47,989 nucleotides of DNA from Gemmatimonadota bacterium (GCA_028875335.1 JAPPEF010000147.1:1-47989), one strand, 5' to 3'; shown: positions 17,179-26,672, numbered from the stretch's first letter. The notes: generated by a model not told the origin, from the sequence alone. Numbers and translations are program-made.

Positions 17179-19146
17179 TTGAGAAAGATTATCGGAATAG
17201 TCCTAATCGGCTGGACTCTAAACACTGCTGGTGCCGATCCCCGGCCCCTGCGCGACGATGTTCAAGTCCGCCACTTGCTAGACGTGAGCCGGCGGACCAT
17301 GCGCATTGCCAAGGACCCGCGCGACAACAGTCTGTACACTCTCACGGCTACGGGGACTATTTACCGCATTCGGATCAAGGGTGAGGACGAGCGCATCGGC
17401 GAGACCATTGCCCGAGGGGTGCGCGACGCCGAGGGAGCGTGGACTTGGATCCAGTTCCGTCCTGCGGAGGGTGTGCCCGAAGGAGTGCCCATTGACGAAA
17501 TCCGCGCCGCGGCTGAGGCGGCTGCTACCCGGGCGACCGACCCGATCGAAGATCAAATCCACGTCCTCGATACGCGAAACAACCGCATTATCACCCCACC
17601 AAACAAAGAAGTGGCCAATCTAGACGACTATGGCATCGCCTTCCCACGAGCTATCTACTTCGACGCCGAAGGAGCCCTGTACGTGGTGCTCGACGTGGAG
17701 GCGGCTAATGCTGTAGGCGAAGAGCGGATTGCTACTTCCGCGGACCACAAGCTCAACGATACCCAGGGCTTTGATATTGCGGGGGACGGGACATTCTATA
17801 TTGGCGGCAACAGCGGCAATACGATCATCAATGTAGTGCGTGGAGTGCGCGACGGAGACGCCATTGAGTGGACTACGGTGGCCCGCACTGAGCGCATTCC
17901 TCCCGGCACCAAGAACCATCCCCATCCGGCCATTGTCCTCAGCCCGGACGATCGCTTTGTGTACATCAATTCGGGATCCCGCACCGACCACGGCGAGCTG
18001 TCCGAGGATGGGGCTTTTGCTGGGGCGCGCGAGTTGCCTCTGTCGTCGGCCATTTTTAGGGTGCCGGCGGATGGCGAGGATCTTTTGATCCCGGCAGCTG
18101 AGGAGGCTTTGCAGGCTTCGGGCTACTTGTACGCCGACGGATTCCGCAATGCTTTTGACATGGCCTTTGCCGCCAATGGCGATCTGTTTGCCGCGGACAA
18201 TGGCCCGGACAGCGATATGGCCGACGAGGTCTGCTGGGTGCGGCAGGGGCTGCACTATGGCTTCCCTTGGCGCATGGGGGCAATGGACACAGCCCAGCGC
18301 TTCCCCGACTACGACCCGGCCGCGGACTTGCTCCTGCTGACCCGCTCGGACGCTAGGGATCGCGGCTTATTTTACAACGATCCGACCTACCCGCCCCCGC
18401 CAGTGGACCGTTTTGCCGATCCGGTCCTCAATTTAGGACCCGACGCCGACCGCTACCGCGACCCAAGTACGGGCGAGGTGCGCGACGCCAGCGACGAGGG
18501 CGGAGCAGCTTATACTTTTACGCCGCATAGTTCGCCGTTGGGACTGGTCTTTGACGTAGAAAAGGTTTTAGCACCCGAATTTCGCGGCGACGGCTTTGTG
18601 TTGCGCATCGGCGGGGACTGCTGCAACCTGATCAACCCCTTCAATGACCCGGACGAGGATCTCATCCACATGGATTTGGAGAAGGTGGGAGATAACTATC
18701 AGGCGCGCATGACCCGGATCGTCGAGGGTTTCAGTGGCCCTATTGACGCCGAGATCATCGGCAACAAAATCTACGTTATCGAGTGGAGTGGCGGTCGCGG
18801 TTTGTGGGAGATTACCCTGCCCGGTAGTTCAGTCACGACCGTGGTGGAAGAGGGTAGCAGTATGCCCGACGGGTACGCGCTGGAGCAGAATTATCCCAAC
18901 CCTTTCAACTCTAACACGACCATCACCTACGAGGTGGGCGGCGAAGGGTTAGTGGAATTGACCGTTTACAATGCCGCCGGACAGAAGATCCGCGATTTGG
19001 TGCAGGACTGGTTGGCAGCGGGACGCTACGAGGTGCAGTGGGATGGGCGCGATGACCGCGGCCGAGCCGTGGCCAGCGGCACCTATATATACCAGCTTAC
19101 CGCGGGCAATTACCAAGAGAGTCGGTCGCTGACGTTGTTAAAGTAA
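17179..19146 (+). CDS. Exported PQQ-type sugar (glucose/sorbosone) dehydrogenase with type IX sorting tail
   Basis: A 655-residue secreted six-bladed propeller. Residues 1-19 form a signal peptide. Propeller signatures include 'RDNSLYTLTATGTIYRI', 'NHPHPAIVLSPDDRFVYIN', 'GFRNAFDMAFAANGDLFAAD' and 'EVCWVRQGLHYGFPWR', matching soluble aldose dehydrogenases. 'GGDCCNLINPF' gives an unusual adjacent cysteine pair, as in some PQQ methanol dehydrogenases. Residues 562-655 are a sorting domain ('LEQNYPNPFN'). The start is TTG with GGAG nine bases upstream. Together with the cytochrome it looks like an outer-surface sugar oxidation module; the cofactor is inferred. Confidence 0.85.
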   Translation: MRKIIGIVLIGWTLNTAGADPRPLRDDVQVRHLLDVSRRTMRIAKDPRDNSLYTLTATGTIYRIRIKGEDERIGETIARGVRDAEGAWTWIQFRPAEGVPEGVPIDEIRAAAEAAATRATDPIEDQIHVLDTRNNRIITPPNKEVANLDDYGIAFPRAIYFDAEGALYVVLDVEAANAVGEERIATSADHKLNDTQGFDIAGDGTFYIGGNSGNTIINVVRGVRDGDAIEWTTVARTERIPPGTKNHPHPAIVLSPDDRFVYINSGSRTDHGELSEDGAFAGARELPLSSAIFRVPADGEDLLIPAAEEALQASGYLYADGFRNAFDMAFAANGDLFAADNGPDSDMADEVCWVRQGLHYGFPWRMGAMDTAQRFPDYDPAADLLLLTRSDARDRGLFYNDPTYPPPPVDRFADPVLNLGPDADRYRDPSTGEVRDASDEGGAAYTFTPHSSPLGLVFDVEKVLAPEFRGDGFVLRIGGDCCNLINPFNDPDEDLIHMDLEKVGDNYQARMTRIVEGFSGPIDAEIIGNKIYVIEWSGGRGLWEITLPGSSVTTVVEEGSSMPDGYALEQNYPNPFNSNTTITYEVGGEGLVELTVYNAAGQKIRDLVQDWLAAGRYEVQWDGRDDRGRAVASGTYIYQLTAGNYQESRSLTLLK

Positions 19147-19188
19147 TTTCTGCGGATTTTGTACCTGTGCGGCGTCTAACGAGGTAGG

Positions 19189-20295
19189 CTACCGCCCCGC
19201 CCCCAAGAGCCGTTCCATGTTGCCGCCGAGGATCGCCGCCATTTCGGATTCGCCTATGAATGGGCAGTAGCGCCGCACGTAGTCGAGGCTCTGGCGGTAG
19301 GTCCAGTGCAGCAGGACGATGGGGATGTCCGTCCCCCACAGGATGCGATCGGCACCGATGCGTTCGACCATTTTCTCCAAGACGGGCCGCATCTGTGGCA
19401 TGGGGTAGTCCCAGCGCGACTGGAGAAACACGGCGAAGAGGATCTGGATGTGGAAGCGCGGGTGGCCGATGGGAGCGGCCTCGTACACCTCGTCGGGCAC
19501 GTGGAGCCGGTCTTCGTCGGCGAACATCCGCCAGGAAAAGCCGTGGGTCATGACTACGTCGACGTCGGGGAAGCGGTCCATCCAGGTGCGCAGCGCGCGC
19601 AACTCGTCGAGGTAGGCGGAGGGCGAGTTGGCTGCGCCGAGGGTGAAGAACACGGGGATCTCCAGTTCGGCCACAGTCGCCCACAAAGGGTCGAAGTCGG
19701 GTCCGGTCCACTCGGGGGAGAGGTCGTAGAGGGGCCGGTGAAAGGGCATGAACTGCAGGCCCGACAGGCCGTGATCGCGAATCGCCCGTTGCAGCTTGGC
19801 GACGGCGTCGTCCGTCCGGTTGGGGAACCACCATTCGGGCACGTGGGCTAGGCCCTGGATGCGTCCTGGGTGGCGTCGGCAGCAGTCGGCGATGTACTCG
19901 TCGTTGAGACCCATGTACGGGGTGCGGTGCAGGAGCGCCCGATCGATGCCGGCGTAGTTCATCTCCGCCACTAGGCTGTCGGCGGGGAAGGCGAAGTCCA
20001 CTGTCCACGGCGGCAGGGCCTGCTTCACGTAGTCCTCGCCGTCCACCGTCCACTCGACGAGACCGTGGTCCCCAGTGCGGAAGGCGGCGTCTCGCAGGCC
20101 ATCGAAGCGCCAGGGGCGATCGGGGTCGTAGAGGCCCGTGGCGTCGGCCGGGGCGCGATCGGCGCGCCGCCAGCAAGGCTGCTGCCGGGCATGGGCCATG
20201 AATAGCTGTAGGTGTCGCCAAAACTCAGCGGGGTCGGCGAAGCCCCCGTTGCGGCTTGGCGGTGGAAAGCAATAGGCGTGTCCGTCGTAGATCAT
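19189..20295 (-). CDS. Amidohydrolase family (amidohydrolase-2) protein
   Basis: About 368 residues, metal-dependent TIM-barrel hydrolase/decarboxylase. Visible parts are 'IYDGHAYCFPPP' (strand 1), 'GIDRALLHRTPYMG', 'HGLSGLQFMPFHRP', 'VVMTHGFSWRM' (metal-site His) and 'RILWGTDIPI' (terminal Asp). The usual H-x-H of strand 1 is here H-A-Y (H6, Y8), so one metal ligand is missing or replaced. The ATG at 20295 has AAGGA eight bases upstream; the longer frame to 20394 runs through the duplicated enolase fragment and is not genuine. It converges on the sugar dehydrogenase gene. Substrate unknown. Confidence 0.86.
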   Translation of the reverse strand: MIYDGHAYCFPPPSRNGGFADPAEFWRHLQLFMAHARQQPCWRRADRAPADATGLYDPDRPWRFDGLRDAAFRTGDHGLVEWTVDGEDYVKQALPPWTVDFAFPADSLVAEMNYAGIDRALLHRTPYMGLNDEYIADCCRRHPGRIQGLAHVPEWWFPNRTDDAVAKLQRAIRDHGLSGLQFMPFHRPLYDLSPEWTGPDFDPLWATVAELEIPVFFTLGAANSPSAYLDELRALRTWMDRFPDVDVVMTHGFSWRMFADEDRLHVPDEVYEAAPIGHPRFHIQILFAVFLQSRWDYPMPQMRPVLEKMVERIGADRILWGTDIPIVLLHWTYRQSLDYVRRYCPFIGESEMAAILGGNMERLLGAGR

Positions 20296-20305
20296 GGTGG
20301 CGTCC

Positions 20306-20533
20306 TTAGATGCGTTGACCGGATTTGCCGAGGGAACCATCTGGGGCTTGTCCTTTGCGGTGTGGAACGACGATGCCCATCTTTTTGGCAACATCGGCTT
20401 GGGTTAAACCCTCATTCTTTCTGGCTTTGAGCATTTTATCAAAGAGGGCGAATTCTTCTGCAAGCGCGTCGTATTCAGCGACGAATTCAGGTTCTTGCAT
20501 CCATTCGTCAATCAATTCCTTATGCTTTTTCAT
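20306..20533 (-). pseudogene. Truncated XRE/HigA-type antitoxin, spliced to foreign DNA
   Basis: The frame opens with a good start (ATG 20533, GAGGAG upstream) and reads 'MKKHKELIDEWMQEPEFVAE', then 'ARKNEGLTQADVAKKMG', the first half of an XRE helix-turn-helix as in HigA antitoxins that partner RelE/HigB toxins. After 'KKMG' the recognition helix is missing: the chain continues 'IVVPHRKGQAPDGSLGK' and stops. That tail is the antisense of an enolase-superfamily gene end (see the next entry). No toxin gene is beside it. The protein is probably non-functional, though the short message may still be made. Confidence 0.72.
20308..20375 (+). pseudogene. Remnant of an enolase-superfamily gene 3' end
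   Basis: These 68 bases align with 15567-15634 with about nine mismatches and no gaps. Translated forward they read 'DALTGFAEGTIWGLSF' and 'AVWNDD', against 'DALTGFAEGTIRGLSF' and 'EVWHDD' in the intact gene. Similarity ends just where the antitoxin sequence begins. It is either a relic of a lost paralogue or a fragment copied from the gene 4.7 kb upstream. Confidence 0.75.
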
Positions 20534-20570
20534 GTTAAAACTCCTCTCGTTGACTAAGGAAAAATAAATC

Positions 20571-21866
20571 ATGAGCCAGCGTAGCGCACTTTCGCGGTTT
20601 ATCGGCATTCCGTTGCACTGGCAGATCGCCATTGCCCTCGTCCTCGCCGCATTGGTAGGGTGGCTGGCCGACGAGCATACGACGCTGTTTGGCGCATCGC
20701 TCATGGAAATTCTCGATTTCTTCGGCAGCTTGTTCCTCAATGCGCTGAAGATGATCGTGGTGCCGCTGATTCTGTCTTCGATCATTGTTGGCGTCCGCAA
20801 CATGGCGAGCCAAAACGCCTTTGGACGCATTGGCGGGAAGACGGTGGCCTTTTACGTGGCGACTGGATTGCTGTCGGTTTGCACTGGCCTCGTTTGCGTG
20901 AATCTCATAGCGCCCGGCGAGACTGAGTCGGCGCGGGCGCTGGGCACGGCGCTGCCAGACCCGTCGCAAGTCATGGACAAGGTAGAGGGACGCGGCATAC
21001 GCGATCTGGTCGAGGTCCTTAAACGCGCGATACCGTCCAACATTTTCGCGGCGGCGCTAGAGGTTCAGCTACTGGCGCTGGTATTCGTCGGAGTCGTGTT
21101 TGGGTATTTCATGTCGCGGCTGAACGGGCCGGCGGGCGATATCTTACAGCAGTTTTGGGTCGGCCTGCACGACCTCATGATTCTGATCACGATGTGGATC
21201 ATGCGGTTTGCACCCATCGGCGCGTTTGCGCTAGTGGGCAAGACGTTGCTCGTCTCTGGCTTTGCCGCGCTTGAAGCGTTGGGCCTGTTTTTCCTGACTG
21301 TATTGCTGGCGCTGGCAGTGCATTTTGCCGTGTGGTTGCCGCTGCTGCTGCGCTTGGTTGCTGGGATCAGTCCATACGAGTACTACGCTAAGATCGCGCC
21401 CGCGCAATTAACTGCGTTTTCGACTGCGTCGTCTTCGGCGACCTTGCCGGTGACGATTAACAGCGCCGAACAGGCTGGTATCTCTAACCGCGTGACCAGC
21501 TTTGTCCTGCCGTTGGGGGCGACGGTGAACATGGACGGCACGGCACTGTACGAGTGCGTGGTGGTGGTGTTCATCGCCCAAGTGTACGCGTTCGCGTCTG
21601 GCATAGATTTTGGCATTGCGGAGCAGATGATCGTCGTATTGCTCGCCTTGCTCACGTCGATCGGCGTGGCGGGCATCCCCGCTGCCAGCTTGGTCGCCAT
21701 CGCGCTGATCCTGCCCGCGGTCGGCCTGCCGGTGGAAGCCATCGCCATCGTCTTGGCCGTCGATCGCCTGCTCGATATGTGCCGCACGGCCGTCAACGTG
21801 ACCAGCGATCTGGTAGTAACGGCACTGGTGGCGCGCACGGAAGGCGAAGAGTTGCTCCAGGATTGA
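20571..21866 (+). CDS. Dicarboxylate/amino acid:cation symporter (DAACS)
   Basis: A 431-residue GltP/DctA-type transporter with eight helices and two re-entrant hairpins. The hairpin motif '[10 protein letters not shown]', the sodium-site 'NMDGTALYE' and the helix-8 line '[16 protein letters not shown]' are all intact. In the archaeal homologue GltPh the equivalent Asp, Arg, Thr and Asn of helix 8 hold aspartate; the arginine is kept here, pointing to acidic amino acids or C4-dicarboxylates. The ATG has AAGGA ten bases upstream. It converges on the MmgE/PrpD gene with a four-base gap. Confidence 0.94.
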   Translation: MSQRSALSRFIGIPLHWQIAIALVLAALVGWLADEHTTLFGASLMEILDFFGSLFLNALKMIVVPLILSSIIVGVRNMASQNAFGRIGGKTVAFYVATGLLSVCTGLVCVNLIAPGETESARALGTALPDPSQVMDKVEGRGIRDLVEVLKRAIPSNIFAAALEVQLLALVFVGVVFGYFMSRLNGPAGDILQQFWVGLHDLMILITMWIMRFAPIGAFALVGKTLLVSGFAALEALGLFFLTVLLALAVHFAVWLPLLLRLVAGISPYEYYAKIAPAQLTAFSTASSSATLPVTINSAEQAGISNRVTSFVLPLGATVNMDGTALYECVVVVFIAQVYAFASGIDFGIAEQMIVVLLALLTSIGVAGIPAASLVAIALILPAVGLPVEAIAIVLAVDRLLDMCRTAVNVTSDLVVTALVARTEGEELLQD

Positions 21867-21870
21867 TGAG

Positions 21871-23385
21871 CTATAAGATGCCTACGCGGGAGCTGCTGGC
21901 GTCTTCCAACCTGCCTTCGGCTGCGACAAGATTGAGCTGGACCACTTCCTCGGGCGTAAGGTCCGGCAATCGGTCCACTAGCCCTAGGAAGCGCTCGTTC
22001 TCGTCTGACGCTACGAGTCCCTCGGTCAATACGGCTAGCTTGTCGATGTAGTCCGGCCGGGCAAAGGGGCGGTCGCCGAGGTAGTGGGCGTTGGGGTTGT
22101 CGAGGCGCTCGGCGATCTGGGTGCCGTCTGTGAGGCGGACGACGACTTGGGCACCGAACTTCTTGTGGTCGGGATCGGGATGGTGATAGGCTTGGGTCCA
22201 CTCGGCGACTTCTTCGGTGCGGATCTTGTGCCACAGCGCGACGGTCGAAGGACGGTGGGCGCGCTCCGAGGTATAAGAATGCACGTGGTGCCAAGCGCCG
22301 TCCTCCCAGGCGACGGCGAGGATGTACATGGCGCTGTGGTCGAGGGTCTCGCGCGAGGCGTCGGGGTCCATTTTCTGCGGGTCGTTGGCTCCTGTGCCGA
22401 TCACGTAGTGCGTGTGGTGGCTGGTGAGGATTACTACGTCTTCCACTTGGTCAAGGTCTATATTGCGGGCGTGGAGCCGGAAGCCGAGGTCGATCAGGGC
22501 TTGGGCTTGGTATTCGGCGGAGTGTTCCTTGGTGTAGGAGCGCAGGATGGCGCGCATGTTCTCGCCGGGATCGGGTAGGGGGACGCGGTATTCGGCGTCC
22601 GGCCCGGACAGCATGTAGGCGATGACGGCGTCGCGGCCTTCGTAGATGGGCGAAGGTGCCCGCTCGCCGAAGCGCACCCGGCCCACAGCTTCAATGGCAA
22701 TCTTGTTAGCTTGGGCTGGGGCGTAGGCCTTCCAGGAGGTGATGTCTCCTTTGCGCGACTGGCGGGTGGCGCAGGCTAGGTGCAGGCTCTGGTTGATGGC
22801 TTGGTAGATTTGCTCGGCTGGCATCTGGAGCATGGTCCCCAGCCCGGCGGCTACGGCTGGGGCGAGGTGGGCGACGTGGTCGATCTTGTGTTCGTGCAGG
22901 CAGATACCCGTTACCAGCGCCATCTGCACCTCATAGGCCGTGAGTATGCCCAAGGTCAGTGCGCGACCGTCGGCACCTGTTTGCTGGGCGGCGGCGAGTA
23001 GGCCGGGGATGTTGTCGCCGGGATGAGAGTAGTCGGCTGCGAGGTAGGTGTCGTGCATGTCGAGTTCTCGCACGGCTACTCCGTTGGCGAGGGCAGCCCA
23101 CTCGCAGTGGAAGCTATGGTCGTTGGCCACGCCAAAGAGGCGAGCGCCGCTGTTGTGGGGATGGGGGTAGCCGAGGGCGAGGAGGCGGGCGTTGCGCACT
23201 GGCGGGCGATTGATCGCGGCTAGGGCGACCGCGGCGTTGTCGATGACGCGATTGCCGATCATCTCGATGACATCCGCGTCGGCTGCTTGGTTGTGGGCGG
23301 CGAGTTGGGCTAGCTTCCAAGCCAATTGCTCTTCGCGCGGGAGGACAGTACCGTCTGGGTGGGTCTTGACGATGTGGTTTTGCAT
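21871..23385 (-). CDS. MmgE/PrpD family protein
   Basis: A 504-residue protein of the 2-methylcitrate dehydratase family, which also contains iminodisuccinate epimerase and cis-aconitate decarboxylase. Conserved pieces include '[17 protein letters not shown]', '[19 protein letters not shown]', '[18 protein letters not shown]', '[15 protein letters not shown]' and '[17 protein letters not shown]'. Length is normal for PrpD. Other methylcitrate-cycle genes are absent, so its substrate is open; the convergent dicarboxylate symporter hints at a carboxylic acid. The promoter region is separated from the next gene by MITE copy 2. Confidence 0.9.
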   Translation of the reverse strand: MQNHIVKTHPDGTVLPREEQLAWKLAQLAAHNQAADADVIEMIGNRVIDNAAVALAAINRPPVRNARLLALGYPHPHNSGARLFGVANDHSFHCEWAALANGVAVRELDMHDTYLAADYSHPGDNIPGLLAAAQQTGADGRALTLGILTAYEVQMALVTGICLHEHKIDHVAHLAPAVAAGLGTMLQMPAEQIYQAINQSLHLACATRQSRKGDITSWKAYAPAQANKIAIEAVGRVRFGERAPSPIYEGRDAVIAYMLSGPDAEYRVPLPDPGENMRAILRSYTKEHSAEYQAQALIDLGFRLHARNIDLDQVEDVVILTSHHTHYVIGTGANDPQKMDPDASRETLDHSAMYILAVAWEDGAWHHVHSYTSERAHRPSTVALWHKIRTEEVAEWTQAYHHPDPDHKKFGAQVVVRLTDGTQIAERLDNPNAHYLGDRPFARPDYIDKLAVLTEGLVASDENERFLGLVDRLPDLTPEEVVQLNLVAAEGRLEDASSSRVGIL

Positions 23386-23426
23386 GACCTGCTTCCGTGG
23401 TTGGTGGAAATGGGAAAGTCAAATAA

Positions 23427-23566
23427 CTGATGTTACGCACAGGCTCCTAGGTATGGGATGCTTCGACTCCGCTTCGCTGCGCTCAGCATGACAGGCAAAG
23501 GGAAGGGCCTGCCCTTGTCATGCTGAGCGTAGCGAAGCATCCCATACCACTCGTGCGTAATATCAG
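23427..23566. mobile_element. MITE-like hairpin element, copy 2
   Basis: A 140-bp element, starting CTGATGTTACGCAC and ending GTGCGTAATATCAG, with almost complete internal self-complementarity. Flanking 8-bp duplications TCAAATAA lie at 23419-23426 and 23567-23574. It occupies the space between the divergent MmgE/PrpD and 2-hydroxyacid dehydrogenase genes, so it may influence their promoters. Confidence 0.85.
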
Positions 23567-23621
23567 TCAAATAATAGGGTCTGTCGCCGAGGACGGACAA
23601 TCGCAAGGGAAGGAGAGGAAT

Positions 23622-24566
23622 ATGAAAGTCTTGATGCAGATGGATTTAACTGAGGAGTTGATAGAGGAAATTCGGCAGGTGGCCGAGGAAGTGGAAGTGG
23701 TGTGCGTAGAATCGGATGCGGCGGCCTTGGAAGTCATGCCGGAGATCGAGGTCGTCTGCGGGCACATCAGCGAGGAGATGTTCGCGCGGCGGCAAAAGCT
23801 CAAGTGGATGCAGAGTTGGGGGGCAGGGGTGGACGGAGTGCTGCACCCGGAACTAGTCGAGAGCGATGTGGTGTTGTGCAGCGCCAAGGGGTGGGTGGGA
23901 GTGCATTTGGCCGAACATGCGATGGCGTTGTTGCTCGGGCTGACGCGGGGGATCCACACGGCGGTGCGCTATCCAGACTGGGATCGGCGCTGGCCGATTC
24001 GCGCTGCGTCGTGGGAACTGGTTGAGCAGACGATGGGGATTGTGGGATTGGGGGGGACTGGGAGGGAGTTGGCGCAGCGGGCGAGCGCGTTCGGGATGCG
24101 GATTATCGCGGTGGATCCAGAAGAGGTCGAAGTGCCGGAAGCAGTGGAAGCCTGCTGGGGGATGGATCAGTTTCACGCGCTGTTGGAACAATCCGATGTG
24201 GTGGCGGTCTGTGCGCCGTTGACTGCGGAGACTGAGGGGCTGTTCGACCAAGAGGCGTTTGCGCGGATGCGGAGCCATGCGCTGTTGATCAACGTCACGC
24301 GGGGACGGATCGTCGATGAGCAGGCCTTGTTGGCGGCGCTTGCGGAAGGGCAGATCGGCGGGGCGGGGTTGGACGTGGTGCCGCAGGAGCCTCTGCCCGA
24401 GGATCACCCGCTATGGCGGATGGACAATGTGCTGATTACGCCGCATACGGCTGGGGGGTCGCCCAACCGCGATAGTCGTTGCGTGGCGTTGTTTTGCGAT
24501 AATTTGCGGCGCTACTTGGCGGGGGAGGCGTTGGTGAGCGTGATCGACAAGCGCAAGGGGTATTGA
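23622..24566 (+). CDS. D-isomer-specific 2-hydroxyacid dehydrogenase
   Basis: About 314 residues. The NAD-binding loop G-L-G-G-T-G lies at 142-147, D165 at the end of the next strand favours NAD over NADP, and the catalytic residues are R227 ('NVTRGRIVDE'), E256 ('PQEPLP') and H275 ('ITPHTAGG'). The first 100 residues form the substrate domain. The chosen ATG (23622) has a strong AGGAGAGG upstream; an earlier in-frame ATG lies in the MITE. It would interconvert a 2-oxoacid and a D-2-hydroxyacid; specificity is unknown. Downstream it faces MITE copy 3 and the ABC permeases. Confidence 0.92.
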   Translation: MKVLMQMDLTEELIEEIRQVAEEVEVVCVESDAAALEVMPEIEVVCGHISEEMFARRQKLKWMQSWGAGVDGVLHPELVESDVVLCSAKGWVGVHLAEHAMALLLGLTRGIHTAVRYPDWDRRWPIRAASWELVEQTMGIVGLGGTGRELAQRASAFGMRIIAVDPEEVEVPEAVEACWGMDQFHALLEQSDVVAVCAPLTAETEGLFDQEAFARMRSHALLINVTRGRIVDEQALLAALAEGQIGGAGLDVVPQEPLPEDHPLWRMDNVLITPHTAGGSPNRDSRCVALFCDNLRRYLAGEALVSVIDKRKGY

Positions 24567-24630
24567 GGCTGTAATGCGCTGAGACCAGTTCTTCTTGAGG
24601 AAATCCCTGCGCGAGTCGGATATATACTCA

Positions 24631-24774
24631 CTGACGTTACGCACGGGTACTCCAGTATAAGATGCTTCGCTTCGCTCAGCATGACAGGTGCTAACGCGCT
24701 ACTTCTCAATGTCATGCTGAGCGGAGCGCAGCGGAGTCGAAGCATCTCATACCTGGGCCTGTGCGTAACATCAG
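24631..24774. mobile_element. MITE-like hairpin element, copy 3
   Basis: A 144-bp element starting CTGACGTTACGCAC and ending GTGCGTAACATCAG. The 7-bp duplications ATACTCA flank it at 24624-24630 and 24775-24781. It fills most of the 218 bases between the convergent dehydrogenase and ABC permease genes, where its hairpin could act as a two-way terminator. Confidence 0.85.
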
Positions 24775-24784
24775 ATACTCACCG

Positions 24785-25672
24785 CTATGGACGATCGTAT
24801 TTGGGGTCCAGCGCATCGCGCAGACCGTCGCCTAAGAATGAAAAGCCCAGCATGGTCAGGGCGATGGCGATGGTCGGGAATAGCGCTAGATGCCAGTAGA
24901 TGCGGACATAGGCGTTGGAAACGCCGACCATCTTGCCCCAACTGGCCATCGGGTCGTTGATCCCCAGACCGATAAAGCTCAAACCCGCTTCGGCGAAGAT
25001 GGTGGTTGGGATGCCGAAACTGACAGCGACCAAGATCGGGGTCAGCGCGTTGAGCAGTAAGTCGCGGAAGATGATTTTGTGCGTCGGTACACCCAACGCC
25101 CTTGCCGCTAGGGCGTATTCTTGCTCGCGCAGGATCAAAAATTGTGCCCGCGTCAGCCGGGCGATGCCGATCCAGCCGGTGATGCTCAAGGCGACGATAA
25201 TGGTCGTCAAGCCGCCTTCGAGGACCGAGATGATGAGGATGGCAAAGAGCAAGCTGGGAAAGGCGGTCATCACGTCGATAATGCGGGTGACGACAAAATC
25301 GAGCCGCCCGCCGAAATAGCCAGCGAGGGCACCGACCGGCACCCCGATCAACACGGCGAGGGCCTGAACTAGCAGACTGACGATTAGCGAGGTGCGGGCG
25401 CCGTAGATTAGGCGGCTGAGATAGTCGCGTCCAACCTCGTCGGTGCCCAGCAGGTGATCCGGGTGTTGCAAAGGCGCGAGCAAAACCTTGTCGAAATAGG
25501 CGTGGTCGTAGGGGAAGGGCGCGAGAACATCGGCGAAGATCGCCAAAAAGGAAATCGCGATGACAATGGCCAGTCCGGTGACGGCGAGGCGGTTGCGCAC
25601 AAAACGCCGTCGGGCGTCGGCCCAAAAGGAGCGGTGGACGCTGCCGATTTCGCCGGCGAGGGATTCGGTCAT
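24785..25672 (-). CDS. ABC transporter permease, DppC/OppC type
   Basis: A 295-residue inner-membrane subunit with six helices. The N-terminal segment 'RRFVRNRLAVTGLAIV' is the typical OppC_N start, 'LLGTDEVGRDYLSRLIYGAR' is the family's conserved periplasmic loop, and the EAA loop that contacts the ATPase reads 'YALAARALGVPTHKIIFRD'. It is the second permease of the operon: its ATG shares one base with the stop of the DppB-type gene (TGATG). Together with that subunit and the binding protein it would import di- or oligopeptides or a related solute. No ATPase gene follows. Confidence 0.93.
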   Translation of the reverse strand: MTESLAGEIGSVHRSFWADARRRFVRNRLAVTGLAIVIAISFLAIFADVLAPFPYDHAYFDKVLLAPLQHPDHLLGTDEVGRDYLSRLIYGARTSLIVSLLVQALAVLIGVPVGALAGYFGGRLDFVVTRIIDVMTAFPSLLFAILIISVLEGGLTTIIVALSITGWIGIARLTRAQFLILREQEYALAARALGVPTHKIIFRDLLLNALTPILVAVSFGIPTTIFAEAGLSFIGLGINDPMASWGKMVGVSNAYVRIYWHLALFPTIAIALTMLGFSFLGDGLRDALDPKYDRP

Positions 25673-26637
25673 CAGGCCTCTTTTTTGCCGCCGAGCTTGA
25701 CGCGCGGGTCGATGAGGGTATAGGCGATATCAGTCAGCATATAGGTGATGCCCCACAATAGCGCCACCAGCAAGAAGGTCGCCATGATCATCGGGTAGTC
25801 GCGGTTGAGGGTGCTGGTGACGAAGAACTTACCGAGGCCATTGATGCGGAAGATGCTCTCGATGAAGATGCTGCCGGTGATGAGATTGGGTATTTCGGTG
25901 CCCAGCGCAGTGACCATCGGGATCTGCGCGTTGCGCAGCACGTGGCGTCGCATGACCTTGGCTTCGCTCAGGCCCTTGGCCCGAGCGGTGCGCACGTAGT
26001 CTTGGCCGATGACATCGACGATGCTGGCACGGGTGTAGCGAGCAATGATCGCCATCGGTGCCATCGCATAGGCCAAAACCGGCAGAATCCAGTCTGAGCA
26101 CAGCATGTTGCCATAGAGGCAGGCACCGGAATTGCTCCAGCCGCCGGTGGGCAGCCACTGCCGTGCCACCCCGAAAAACAGGATAAACCACATCGCCACT
26201 ACGAAATTGGGCACGGTGACGCCGAGCATCGCGCCAAAGGTCACAATATTGTCAAGCCAACTGTTCTGGTGGTAGGCAGCCAACATGCCGGCGGCTATCC
26301 CACAGCTAAAGGCCACGAGGATTGTCATCACGCCGACTTGCACAGTGACGATCCAGGTCTTGCCTATTAGCGCGGCGACTGTGGTCTGCGGCTGCTGGTA
26401 GGGGATGCCGAAGTCGAAGCGAACCGCGTGGCTCATGTAGTTGAGGTATTGCTGCCAGACGGGTTTGTCGAGGCCGTATTTGCGCTCAATATTCTCGCGT
26501 GCGGCCTTGGGCAGCTTGGCTTGTTGGGTGTCGAAGGGGCCGCCTGGCACCGAGTGCATCAAGGCGAAAACGATCATCGACACTGCCAGCAGCACAAAGG
26601 CTAGGGCGATCAGGCGGCGGGCCAGATAGAAAAGCAT
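25672..26637 (-). CDS. ABC transporter permease, DppB/OppB type
   Basis: A 321-residue permease. 'MLFYLARRLIALAFVLLAVS' is the usual first helix, followed by a periplasmic loop with 'YGLDKPVWQQYLNYM'. The EAA loop is 'DYVRTARAKGLSEAKVMRRH', and 'ITGSIFIESIFRINGLGKF' is the conserved helix-5 region. A short cysteine-containing insertion ('SGACLYGNMLCSDWILP') in the middle loop is seen in some members. It starts 35 bases after the binding-protein stop and is translationally coupled to the next permease. Confidence 0.93.
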   Translation of the reverse strand: MLFYLARRLIALAFVLLAVSMIVFALMHSVPGGPFDTQQAKLPKAARENIERKYGLDKPVWQQYLNYMSHAVRFDFGIPYQQPQTTVAALIGKTWIVTVQVGVMTILVAFSCGIAAGMLAAYHQNSWLDNIVTFGAMLGVTVPNFVVAMWFILFFGVARQWLPTGGWSNSGACLYGNMLCSDWILPVLAYAMAPMAIIARYTRASIVDVIGQDYVRTARAKGLSEAKVMRRHVLRNAQIPMVTALGTEIPNLITGSIFIESIFRINGLGKFFVTSTLNRDYPMIMATFLLVALLWGITYMLTDIAYTLIDPRVKLGGKKEA

Positions 26638-26672
26638 CGCCTACGGCCTTGGGTACGCTCGGTCGCCGGTCA

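Noticed and set aside
23520..23621. N-terminal extension of the 2-hydroxyacid dehydrogenase
   Set aside because: The extra codons come from MITE copy 2; the ATG at 23622 has a near-perfect ribosome binding site.
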